38,886 nt of DNA from an uncultured Phycisphaerales bacterium (GTDB taxonomy: Bacteria; Planctomycetota; Phycisphaerae; Sedimentisphaerales; Anaerobacaceae): positions 1 through 38,886 of the forward strand of contig CALEZT010000238.1 in NCBI GenBank assembly GCA_937927975.1, read 5' to 3'. Below, in pieces: positions 14,819 to 23,818 of the stretch. The notes beneath the pieces were generated by a model, which searched no databases, was not told where the DNA came from, and saw only the letters and a program-made list of their open reading frames with translations. Within the stretch, counting starts at the first letter, position 1. Each line of letters begins with the position of its first letter. Both the position numbers and the translations under genes were made by a program.

Positions 14819-15353
14819 CGCATCGGAGGCTTGCCGCCTCGAACGGAGGGCGAGGCTTCTTCTGACGCTGTTCGTCGTGGGTCTGGTGCTCTCGGGACTC
14901 ACTGCGGTTCCGATTCAGACGGGAATGCCCTGGCTGCAAGAGATCGCGGGCGAGGGGTCGTGGATGGGAGCGCGGTGGCCGATCCTGGGAACGTGGATCT
15001 CGCACGTCCATCGCGGCGTGGCGGAGGTCGGGAGGGAGCAGCCGTTTCTCTTCTATGGCACCGACTGGCTGGCCTTCGGGCATATCGCCATCGCGGTGTT
15101 CTTCCTCGGACCTCTGCGCGATCCCGTGCGGAACCTCTGGGTGATCCACGCAGGCATGATCGCCTGCATGCTGGTCGTCCCCTGGGCTCTTGTCTTGGGC
15201 CCGATCCGCGGGATTCCCTTCTTCTGGCAACTCATCGATTGCAGCTTCGGCGTCGTCGGCATCGTTCCTTTGTACCTCGCGAGCCGATACGCCCGACGAA
15301 TCGTCGAACTCGACGCCCATCGCGCACAGAGGCCTCATACGCATCCGCAATGA
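14790..15353 (+). CDS. Small multispan membrane protein, unknown
   Basis: The 187-aa protein has four predicted membrane helices (about 22-42, 93-109, 117-137 and 144-164), a conserved-looking YGTDWLAFGHIAIAVFF stretch, and a charged C-terminal tail. The ATG at 14790 follows AGGAAAGGA and overlaps the upstream gene by 29 bases, which indicates translational coupling. The frame extends upstream but without a ribosome binding site, and that part is a shadow of the previous gene. The pairing suggests that the two membrane proteins act together. I do not recognise the family. Confidence 0.65.
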   Translation: MPTTQERTTDASEACRLERRARLLLTLFVVGLVLSGLTAVPIQTGMPWLQEIAGEGSWMGARWPILGTWISHVHRGVAEVGREQPFLFYGTDWLAFGHIAIAVFFLGPLRDPVRNLWVIHAGMIACMLVVPWALVLGPIRGIPFFWQLIDCSFGVVGIVPLYLASRYARRIVELDAHRAQRPHTHPQ

Positions 15354-15505
15354 CATGCGTGGGAGGGATCAGTCGTTCTGAGACGAAGCCGAAGGATCCG
15401 GCCCTCGACCAGGAGATCGCTCTCGATCGAAGACCGGACCCTTCACTGCGCTTGGCTTCATTCAGGAGGACAGGACCTGGCCTGTACCCATCCTGACCCA
15501 CGTTG

Positions 15506-18127
15506 TCACTTGGCCGCAGTCACCCGGATGTCGTCGATGTAGATCATGCCGGAACCGCCGGGCTTCGGAGAGGCCTTGCTGCCCACGCCGATGTGCAATG
15601 CCTTCACGCGGGTCAGATCCACGCCTGCGAACGAACCCAGCGGGATCTTCCACTCGGCCCAGGCCGCGGTGGTGATGACCTTCGCATCGGACTGCACGAC
15701 CGTGGCGATCTTGCCGGCGTTGTCCTCGACCGCGACATAGAGCGGTTCGGCCGAATTCAGCGACGAACCCTGGACGTAGAGAAGAAGCGTGTTGACGCCG
15801 TGGACCGTCCAATCCTGGGCGCTGTCCCAGATCCGATCCGTCTGCGAGTAGTGCGGCGAGTTGGCGTTGAAGTAGCTCAACGGCATCGCCTGGACTCCGC
15901 CGTGAACCACGGTCGTCTCGCCGAACGTGCCATTGGTGGCGGTCTCGTAGCCGACGTATGAGGCGCTGCCGTTTGCGACGCCGTCGATCCAGGTCTGGAA
16001 GATCGTCGTGCCGCCGGCCTCGTCGTCGTCATACGCTTCGAAGTCCTCGACCACGATGAAATCGGCGGTCGTGAAGTTCCAGAGACTGCCCTTGCGGATC
16101 GTGCCGTCGGCTTCGACCTCGTCGATACGCCAGTAATAGGTGGCGTGCCAACCGAGCGGGCCGGGATCGTAGCTCTCGGCGCCGAGGTCCACGCTGTCCT
16201 TGTACTCCGGCGAATCCACGTCGGCGTTCATCACGGCCTCTGCATCCTCGCCGAAATACACGTTGTGCGAAACCGCCTCCTCGCCGGCCGACCAGACCAG
16301 GATCGGGGCGTGCCCGACTCCGACGGCGTTGTTGGCGGGCCTGGGGCTCCTGGCCTTCACCGGCAGCGAAAACGCGCCCTGCGGAATGGTCTGCTTGGGC
16401 TGGTAGGGAGTCTGCCAGTACGGCGTGCTCCAGTACAAGATCGCACGGGCGTCGCCTGTGTTCTCATAGTACTCCATCACGATGCCATACTTCTGCCCTG
16501 CGGCCAGTTCGGCGGTTCCCGTCCATTCCACGCCGGACTGCTGGCCCCATTTGTCGAACAGAAGCTGCTCGTTCACCCAGAGACGCACGCAATCGTCGCA
16601 GTTGGCGGTGAACGTCCAGGACCCGGTGAACGGCACCTCGAACTCGCCCGTCCAGCGGACGGAGAAATTGTCCGCCGGGACCAGCGAGTCCGGCGAATTC
16701 GCGCCCCAGTTGAAATTGATGCCGGGGTCTTCTCTCGTCAGGACCAGGGTTTCCAGCTTGGTGCCTTTGTAGTACTCCCCTTTGAGGCCGCTGTCGGCGC
16801 GTCGGGTGGTGAAACTCCAGACCTTGCCCTTGTGCGTGGCGCCGGTGTCGTCGGTCTCGTCCACCCTCCAGTAGTAAACCTTCTCGAATCCGAGCACGCC
16901 GGGATCATAGGTCGCTGCGGTTTGCGGCGCGCCGCCGGTTGCGTTGTTCACGTCGTCGAAGCTTTCACCGAAGTACACGGCGTGCGAAACCGCGTTGCGA
17001 CCGGCGCTCCAGTTCAGATCCGCATCGGGATTGATCCAGCGAGCGCCGTCGGCGGGCTCGGGGCTCCAGGCGGTGATCGGACGAAGCAGGAAGCTCCAGA
17101 CGTCGCCCTTCCACGGGCTGTTGGGATCGTCCGGGTTCACGCTGTCGACCCGCCAGTAATAGGTCTGGCCCCAGACCAGATCTTCGACCACGAAATGGGC
17201 GTCCGCCTGGTTGCCCTTGAACGTCCCGTTGGCGCCGTCATTGACGTCCTGGAAATCCTCCCCGAAGTAGACGTCGTTGGTCGTCGCAAAGACGCCCGGC
17301 AACCAGAGCAGGACCGCGGAGGTGGTCTGCAGCTCCTCGCCGTTGGCGGGGTTGGGATGCGAGGCTTTCTCCGACGGAAGGACCTCCGCCGCGAGCAGTT
17401 CGTTCACCTGAGGCTCGGTCAACGCGCGCGTGAACAGATAGAATTCATCCATGATGCCGGTGAATGGCCTTGCGTTGTCGATGTTGTATCCGACGCGAGC
17501 CCCCGTCCCCCAGTCGGCGATGACCTGACCGGGCGTCACGTTGGTCGGCGCGCAAACGGCCCCGTTGATGTACAAGATGCCCTGGCCGGTCTTGCTGTCG
17601 TAGGTGCCGGCGTAGTGGAGCCATTCATCCCACCCGTGCGTGCCCACGCCGTTGAGGTTGAAGATCGTCACCGAGCCCGGGCCGCGGAGCAGCCAGCGGA
17701 AGGTCCCGTTGTCGTTGATCTGCGGGTGCACCACCCACGTGTTGTCCGACGCCCGGCAACTGAGGATCGCATGGTCCTTGCCGGTCTTGCGGCACTGCAC
17801 CCAGGCCGCCAGCGTGATCGCGGACCGGGGAATGTCCTCCGCAGGATAATGCGGGCTGTCCAGGTCCAGATAACTGTACTTGGTCGGCCCCCACTCGCCG
17901 AGGAACTCGGCCGCCCCATACCATTTGATGCCGCTGGGACAGCCCGAGACGTCGCCGCAGACGGTGGCGTTGTGGCCCTTGCCCGACTCATCCGGGACGA
18001 TCGCGCCGACGCTGTCGAAGGAGTAATAGATGACCAGGTTCGGATCCCTGGGAATCTCGGCACAGACGTTGTGAGCCAGACCCAGGAAAACCACGAGAGA
18101 AACCAGACAAATCGACATCCTACACAT
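15506..18127 (-). CDS. Large secreted LamG-Fn3-PA14 protein
   Basis: The 873-aa protein has a signal peptide (about 1-23, ending HNVCA). A LamG/concanavalin-like domain follows (about 35-230; YYSFDS, AWVQCRKTGKDHAIL, GIMDEFYLFTRALT). Next come two Fn3-like modules (about 245-440, each ending in YYWRVDxxx...VWSF), a PA14 domain (about 445-580, DDCVRLWVNEQLLFDKWG), another Fn3-like module and a C-terminal domain starting VEDFEAYDDDEAGG. I chose the ATG at 18127 because AGGAGGGG lies directly upstream. The Fn3-Fn3-PA14-Fn3-C-terminal part is the same as in the protein at 3826-6303; only the front domain differs. It is expected outside the cell, probably binding glycans. It is divergent from the liv operon and separated from it by 644 bases. 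Confidence 0.85.
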   Translation of the reverse strand: MCRMSICLVSLVVFLGLAHNVCAEIPRDPNLVIYYSFDSVGAIVPDESGKGHNATVCGDVSGCPSGIKWYGAAEFLGEWGPTKYSYLDLDSPHYPAEDIPRSAITLAAWVQCRKTGKDHAILSCRASDNTWVVHPQINDNGTFRWLLRGPGSVTIFNLNGVGTHGWDEWLHYAGTYDSKTGQGILYINGAVCAPTNVTPGQVIADWGTGARVGYNIDNARPFTGIMDEFYLFTRALTEPQVNELLAAEVLPSEKASHPNPANGEELQTTSAVLLWLPGVFATTNDVYFGEDFQDVNDGANGTFKGNQADAHFVVEDLVWGQTYYWRVDSVNPDDPNSPWKGDVWSFLLRPITAWSPEPADGARWINPDADLNWSAGRNAVSHAVYFGESFDDVNNATGGAPQTAATYDPGVLGFEKVYYWRVDETDDTGATHKGKVWSFTTRRADSGLKGEYYKGTKLETLVLTREDPGINFNWGANSPDSLVPADNFSVRWTGEFEVPFTGSWTFTANCDDCVRLWVNEQLLFDKWGQQSGVEWTGTAELAAGQKYGIVMEYYENTGDARAILYWSTPYWQTPYQPKQTIPQGAFSLPVKARSPRPANNAVGVGHAPILVWSAGEEAVSHNVYFGEDAEAVMNADVDSPEYKDSVDLGAESYDPGPLGWHATYYWRIDEVEADGTIRKGSLWNFTTADFIVVEDFEAYDDDEAGGTTIFQTWIDGVANGSASYVGYETATNGTFGETTVVHGGVQAMPLSYFNANSPHYSQTDRIWDSAQDWTVHGVNTLLLYVQGSSLNSAEPLYVAVEDNAGKIATVVQSDAKVITTAAWAEWKIPLGSFAGVDLTRVKALHIGVGSKASPKPGGSGMIYIDDIRVTAAK

Positions 18128-18771
18128 GATGCCCCTCCTGAAAACCACCAGACCCCTTTGTTCGATTGAAAACGGCTATCGGAACACCGCCTGCTGGGGG
18201 AACAGATCCGCAGCGAGCGAATGAATCGAACGTCTCGGTGAAACTTTTGTGCTCGGATCGCTTTGTCAGAGTGCCCCGTCGTCGTCAGCAACCGACGTCG
18301 CCGGTATCGCGTCTCAGAGTATACTTTTACCCCAATCCCTATCCGGCCGCAAGACAAATCCCGGAATCCCGACGGAGAATGTCACCCCGCCGGGGACGCC
18401 CAAGATCCGCTGTCCGAGCGTGACCGACGTCGCGGATCGACGCCCTGCGACCCTGCGGTATCGCCCATCAATAGGGGTTGACGAGATAAACTCCACGCGA
18501 TACCCTAGGATTACGGTCTAGAGTCGTCGCGACACGCGGATTCGAGGACGTAGACCTGGGATTGGCGTGCCTTGGCCTCATTCGGGCGGATTTCACGCCC
18601 GAAGCTGGGTAATGGAGGCGAAGCCGGAGCGTATCAAGACAACTTGATACCGACCGGCCGGCGGCGATTCCTGCGGATCGCGGAGGCTCTCGGAGAGAGC
18701 CTGGATTTCCGCCAAACCGCAAGAGAGACGTTTCAAAACGGTTGACCTGTGGGTCGGAAAGGAAAGGAACC
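18128..18771. other. Long intergenic region between divergent genes
   Basis: No convincing gene is seen in these 644 bases. The stretch must hold promoters for both the LamG protein (leftward) and the liv operon (rightward). A possible -35 TTGACG lies at 18478-18483, with only a weak -10 (TACCCT, 18501-18506) at 17 bases. A perfect palindrome lies at 18631-18650, followed by a short hairpin (GGCTCT...AGAGCC) further on. The ribosome binding site AAGGAAAGGA precedes the ATG at 18772. Confidence 0.5.
18631..18650. promoter_or_regulatory. Perfect palindrome upstream of the liv operon
   Basis: GTATCAAG (18631-18638) and CTTGATAC (18643-18650) are exact inverted arms around ACAA. Its size and position 121 bases upstream of the substrate-binding protein gene fit an operator for a dimeric regulator. 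The regulator is unknown and none is encoded nearby. Confidence 0.4.
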
Positions 18772-19968
18772 ATGAGAACAAGCGTAGCAAAGATCCTGTG
18801 TGTTCTGGCGGTAGGATGCGCCCTGATTCTGTCGGGCTGTGAAAAGTCCCCCGATACGCCGGGCCCTGCGGCCCCCAAGCCGGCAACCGACGCGGCCCCC
18901 ATCAAGGTGGGCGCGATCTTCGCTGTCACCGGTCCGGCCTCGTTCCTGGGCGCCCCGGAGGCCAAGACCGTCGAAATGTTCGTCGAGAAGGTCAATCAGG
19001 CCGGCGGCGTCCTCGGCCGCAAGATCGAACTGCTCATCCGCGATTCCGGCGGCAGCACCGAGAAGGCCATCTCCATGGCCCGCCAGCTCATCGACGAGGA
19101 GAAGGTCCTGGCCATTCTGGGCCCGTCCACCAGCGGCGAGACCCTCCAGATCAAGAACATCTGCCAGGAGGCCCAGACGATCCTGCTGTCCTGCGCCGCG
19201 GCCGAGGAGATCGTCATCCCGATGGCCAGCTACGTCTTCAAGACGCCTCAGAAGGACAGCCAGGCCGCCCAGTGGATCTTCAACACCATGAAGGACCTGG
19301 GAATCACCAAGATCGGCGTCATCACCAGCAACACCGGCTTCGGCAAAGGCGGCAAGGCCCAGTTGGAGAAGATGGCCGCAGAGAACGGGGTCGAGATCCT
19401 CGTCAACGAGGTCTACGAGAAAGAGGCCACCGACCTGACAGGCGTCCTGACCAAGGTCAAAGGCGCCGGCGTCCAGGCGGTCGTCAACTGGTCCATCGAG
19501 CCCGCCCAGGGCATCGTCGCCAAGAACATGAAACAGATCCAGCTCGATGTCCCCCTGTTCCAGAGCCACGGCTACGGCAATATCAAGTACGTCCAGGCCA
19601 GCGGCGACGCCGCCGACGGCACGATCTTCCCCTGCGGCCGGTTGCTGGTGGCGGACGAACTCCCTGCGGATCACCCCCAGAAGGCGGTCCTCACCCAGTA
19701 CAAGAAGGACTATGAGTCCCGCTTCAAGGAAGAGGCCAGCACCTTCGGAGGCCACGCCTACGACGCCATCCTGATCCTGACCGAGGCGATCAAGAAGGCA
19801 GGCTCCACCGACAAGGCAGTGGTCCGCGACGCGATCGAGAACCTCAAGGGCGTGGTCGGTACCGCCGGCATCTTCAACTTCTCGCCGGAAGATCACAACG
19901 GCCTGGGCCTCGACGCCTTCGAGATGCTCACCGTCAAGAACGGCAAGTTCGCCTTCTACAAGAAATAA
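18772..19968 (+). CDS. livJ: Branched-chain amino acid-type ABC transporter substrate-binding lipoprotein
   Basis: The 398-aa protein is the substrate-binding component of a LivJ/LivK-type importer. It has a lipoprotein signal with the lipobox LSGC (cysteine 23) and a short linker rich in proline and alanine. The two-lobed Peripla_BP_6 fold follows, visible as IKVGAIFAVTGPASFLG, AGGVLGRKIELLIRDSGG and ILGPSTSGETLQI. It would capture an amino or related acid outside the membrane and deliver it to the two permeases encoded next. The start has AAGGAAAGGA upstream. It is the first gene of a five-gene operon and ends 36 bases before livH. The actual ligand cannot be read from sequence; this family also carries aromatic acids, amides and urea. 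Confidence 0.9.
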   Translation: MRTSVAKILCVLAVGCALILSGCEKSPDTPGPAAPKPATDAAPIKVGAIFAVTGPASFLGAPEAKTVEMFVEKVNQAGGVLGRKIELLIRDSGGSTEKAISMARQLIDEEKVLAILGPSTSGETLQIKNICQEAQTILLSCAAAEEIVIPMASYVFKTPQKDSQAAQWIFNTMKDLGITKIGVITSNTGFGKGGKAQLEKMAAENGVEILVNEVYEKEATDLTGVLTKVKGAGVQAVVNWSIEPAQGIVAKNMKQIQLDVPLFQSHGYGNIKYVQASGDAADGTIFPCGRLLVADELPADHPQKAVLTQYKKDYESRFKEEASTFGGHAYDAILILTEAIKKAGSTDKAVVRDAIENLKGVVGTAGIFNFSPEDHNGLGLDAFEMLTVKNGKFAFYKK

Positions 19969-20004
19969 GCCCTTTCAAGCAGCGTATCAGGAGTCTCTTG
20001 CAGA

Positions 20005-20892
20005 ATGAACCTGCCCCAGATCATGCAGTACGGCCTGTCCGGCATCACCGTGGGCAGTGTGTACGCCATCGTGGCGGTGGGTTTCAACATCATCTACAAC
20101 ACCACCGGCATCATCAACTTCGCGCAAGGCGAGTTCCTGATCGTCGGGGCAATGACCGCGATCAGCCTCTCGCACGTGGTCCCGTTGCCGGTGGCGATCG
20201 TCGGGGCAGTCCTGATCACGACCGCGCTGGGCGGGTTGATCGAGCTGGTCTTCATCCGGCGGGTCCGCGACGCCTCCGTTCTGCGGCTGATCATCATCAC
20301 CATCGGTCTGTCGATCGTGATCCGCGAGGCCATGCTGCACATCTGGGATGAGAAACCGTGGTCGCTCCCCTATTTCACAGGGACCTCCAGCACGACCGTC
20401 TCGATCCTGGGCGCGTACATTTCGGTCCAGGTCCTCTGGGTCCTCGGCGTCAGCGCCGTCATTGTCGCGGCGCTGACGCTTTTCTTCCGATACACCACCA
20501 CCGGACGGGCCATGCGGGCCTGCTCCGACGACCGGATGGCGGCGCGCCTGTGCGGCGTCAACGACCGCTGGATGGTCACGCTCTCGTTCATGCTCAGCGC
20601 CGGAATCGGCGCCCTGGCCGGCTGCGTGATCTCCCCCATCACCCAAACCCAGTACGACATGGGCGCGCCCCTGGCGATCAAGGGCTTCACCGTCGCGATC
20701 CTCGGAGGCCTGGGCAACAGCATGGCCGCAGTGGCAGCGGGACTGTTCCTGGGTCTCCTGGAAGCCTTCGTGGTCAGCCAGTTCGCCTCGGCCTACAAAG
20801 AAGTGGTCGCCATCGTGGTGCTCCTGTTGATTCTGGTCTTTCGGCCCAGCGGGTTGTTCGCCCGCCGGGGCACAAGCTTGAGGACGGCCTGA
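20005..20892 (+). CDS. livH: LivH-type ABC transporter permease
   Basis: The 295-aa polytopic membrane protein is of the BPD_transp_2 family. The N-terminal motif GITVGSVYAIVAVGFNIIYNTTGIINFAQGEF, read here in parts, is the hallmark of LivH permeases. About eight hydrophobic segments cover the protein, and a loop near GYxMRACSDDRMAARLCG-like residues contacts the ATPases. AGGAG precedes the ATG. Its stop overlaps the start of livM by one base (TGATG), a sign of translational coupling. Confidence 0.9.
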   Translation: MNLPQIMQYGLSGITVGSVYAIVAVGFNIIYNTTGIINFAQGEFLIVGAMTAISLSHVVPLPVAIVGAVLITTALGGLIELVFIRRVRDASVLRLIIITIGLSIVIREAMLHIWDEKPWSLPYFTGTSSTTVSILGAYISVQVLWVLGVSAVIVAALTLFFRYTTTGRAMRACSDDRMAARLCGVNDRWMVTLSFMLSAGIGALAGCVISPITQTQYDMGAPLAIKGFTVAILGGLGNSMAAVAAGLFLGLLEAFVVSQFASAYKEVVAIVVLLLILVFRPSGLFARRGTSLRTA

Positions 20893-21962
20893 TGCGGCTG
20901 AGGATCTACTACCCTGTCATCGCTGCGGCCGTCCTGATCGTCGCGCTGCACGTCCTGCTGGCGACCACCGGCAAGACGTTCTACATGACCCAGATCACCA
21001 TGTCCGCCTATTACGCCCTCGTGGTCATCGGGCTGTGCCTGCTCATGGGCTACGCCGGACAGATCTCCCTGGGCCATGCGGGTTTCTTCGCCACCGGAGG
21101 CTACACGGTCGCTGTCCTGACGACCTACAACCTCAGCAGCTACAGCAAGACCCCGTTCGTCGAATCGCTGCGATCGCTCGGACTGCTCGTCTCCTGGCAG
21201 GACCTCTACGGCCACGAGATCCTGTCCTTCTCGCCCTGGCCGGCCTTCCTCGCGGCGGTCCTGCTGACGGCTCTGATCGCTTTGGCGATCGGCCTGCCGG
21301 TAATCCGGCTCAAGGGCCATTACCTCGCCATGGCGACCCTGGGCTTCGGCCTGATCATCTACCGCATCGTTCTGGGCGCGAAGATCTTCGGCCAGGCGGA
21401 CGGCATCTCCGGCGTCCCGCCCTTTCACCTTCTGGGCGACCTCCAGATCAACGGCCGGCCCCCCTTCCGCATTCAGAACTATTACATCGCCTGGTCCACG
21501 GTGCTGGCGGCCATGGTCCTGGCCCTGAACCTGGTCCACTCGCGAGTCGGCCGGGCCCTTCGCTCGATCCATGAGAACGAGGAGGCCGCGCACTCGCTGG
21601 GCATCGACACGTACCGCTACAAGCTCGCCACGTTCGTCCTGAGCGCGGTGCTGGCCGCGATCGGCGGCGCGATGCTCACCCACTACAACGGCAGCATCGG
21701 CCCGTCCGAAGTCACGGTCATGAAATCCGTGCGCTACGTCGCCATCGTCGCAGTCGGCGGCATGGCCAATCACTGGGGCGCGATGGTCATGGGCGTGCTG
21801 CTGAACTTCCTCTCGCTTCGCGGCGTCTTCGGCTCATTCGACGACGCGGTCTTCGGCGCCATCCTCATCGGCATCATGCTCTTTGCCCCGCAAGGGCTTC
21901 TTCGAGCGCCGAAATTGCAGGCAGTGACAGTTCTGCTGTCGAGGAGGAGGAGAAATGACTGA
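20892..21962 (+). CDS. livM: LivM-type ABC transporter permease
   Basis: The 356-aa membrane protein is the second permease of the importer. LivM hallmarks are GYAGQISLGHAGFFATGGY near residue 55, IRLKGHYLAMATLGFGLI, and the conserved loop RSIHENEEAAHSLGIDTYRYK (read in two parts), which contacts the ATPases. The ATG at 20892 overlaps the livH stop codon. After its stop, a 160-base palindromic repeat element breaks the otherwise tightly packed operon before livG. Confidence 0.9.
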   Translation: MRLRIYYPVIAAAVLIVALHVLLATTGKTFYMTQITMSAYYALVVIGLCLLMGYAGQISLGHAGFFATGGYTVAVLTTYNLSSYSKTPFVESLRSLGLLVSWQDLYGHEILSFSPWPAFLAAVLLTALIALAIGLPVIRLKGHYLAMATLGFGLIIYRIVLGAKIFGQADGISGVPPFHLLGDLQINGRPPFRIQNYYIAWSTVLAAMVLALNLVHSRVGRALRSIHENEEAAHSLGIDTYRYKLATFVLSAVLAAIGGAMLTHYNGSIGPSEVTVMKSVRYVAIVAVGGMANHWGAMVMGVLLNFLSLRGVFGSFDDAVFGAILIGIMLFAPQGLLRAPKLQAVTVLLSRRRRND

Positions 21963-22121
21963 AACAAATCCGAAATCCGAAGTTCGAAATCCGAAACAAA
22001 TTCAAATAACAGAAATCCAAATAATCGAAACGTCCTCGCCGCTCGGGAACTCCGTTTTGGATTTCGGGTTTTGGTCCTTCGTGCCTGTTTCGGATTTCGT
22101 GCGTCGAATTTCGGATTTCCT
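21961..22121. repeat. Palindromic repeat element, copy 1 (inside the liv operon)
   Basis: The left arm (21961 to about 22025) is A-rich with repeated ATCCGAAA/TTCGAAAT words; the right arm (about 22057-22121) is the T-rich counterpart (TTTCGGATTTCG, GAATTTCGGATTT). The arms could fold into a long imperfect hairpin. Between them, a core at 22026-22057 starts CGAAACGTCCTCGCCGCTC and ends GGAACTCCGTTT. The same core is found in the two other copies of the window. No reading frame or known mobile-element terminus is present. It separates livM from livG by 173 bases. Confidence 0.8.
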
Positions 22122-22135
22122 CCCCAGGAGGTTGT

Positions 22136-22898
<763 letters not shown>

Positions 22899-22906
<8 letters not shown>

Positions 22907-23633
22907 GATCGTCAATCTCGACGCCGGCTATGGAGCCCTGCGGGTCCTCAAGGGGATCAGCCTGCACGTCGCGCCGGGCGAGGCGGTCGCGGTGATCGGG
23001 GCCAACGGCGCAGGCAAGACCACCCTGCTCAAGACCATCGCGGGCGTGCTGAAACCCCGCGAAGGCGAGATCGTCTTCGACAAGCAGGACCTTCGAGGCC
23101 GGCCCGCGGAGAAAATCGTCGGACTGGGCTGCTGCCTGGTCCCCGAGGGCAGGCACGTCTTCAGCTCGATGACCGTCCGCGAGAACCTCCTGCTCGGCGC
23201 GTTCTGCCGGCGGCGCGAGAGCACCGCCGCGAGCGTCAACGAGGGTCTGGAGCTGGTCTACGACCTCTTCGGCATCCTCAAGGAGCGGTCGAGCCAACTG
23301 GCGGGCACCCTCTCCGGCGGCCAGCAGCAGATGCTCGCCATCGGACGGGCCTTGATGTCCCGGCCCAAACTGCTGATGATGGACGAACCGTCGCTGGGCG
23401 TGGCGCCTCTGGTGGTCCGCGACATCTACGAGACCATCGTCACGCTCAAGCGCAACGGCCTGACCATTCTGCTGGTCGAGCAGAACGCGAGGGCCGCGCT
23501 GGCGGTCGCCGACCGCGGCTACGTGATCGAGACCGGCCAGATCGTCCTGCAGGGACCGTCCAGGCAGCTCAGCGACAACCCCGAGGTGCAGAGGGCGTAT
23601 CTCGGGAAGGAGTATCGGAGAATTGACGAATAG
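22899..23633 (+). CDS. livF: LivF-type ABC transporter ATP-binding protein
   Basis: The 244-aa ATPase has Walker A GANGAGKT (34-41), the LivF-type region LVPEGRHVFSSMTVRENLLLG, the signature TLSGGQQQMLAIGRAL, Walker B KLLMMDEPSLGVAP and the switch LLVEQNARAAL. These are canonical for LivF. Its ATG overlaps the end of livG, a standard arrangement that fixes the 1:1 ratio of the two ATPases. The second palindromic element follows eight bases after the stop, separating the transporter from the CoA ligase gene. Confidence 0.93.
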
Positions 23634-23640
23634 GCAGGAG

Positions 23641-23800
23641 AAATCCGAAATCCGAAATCCGAAACTCGAAATCCGAAACAAGCACGAATGATCAAAACTC
23701 AAAATTCAAAACGGAGTTCCGGAGCGGCGACAGCGTTTCGGTCATTTGAGTTTCGGTCCTTTGAATTTGTTTCGGATTTCGAGTTTCGGATTTCGAATTT
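23641..23800. repeat. Palindromic repeat element, copy 2 (inverted)
   Basis: The left arm is ATCCGAAATCCGAAACTCG-like words; the right arm is TTTCGGATTTCGAGTTTCGG-like words up to 23800. The core at 23708-23741 is the reverse complement of the core of copy 1: ACGGAGTTCCGGAGCGGCGA followed by CAGCGTTTCGG. This copy therefore sits in the opposite orientation. It lies between livF and the ligase gene, 18 bases before the ligase ATG. Confidence 0.8.
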
Positions 23801-23818
23801 GGAGATTGAGGTGACTTC

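Noticed and set aside
16145..18169. 674-codon plus-strand frame opposite the LamG protein
   Set aside because: Same reason: antisense shadow with a biased composition and no domain.
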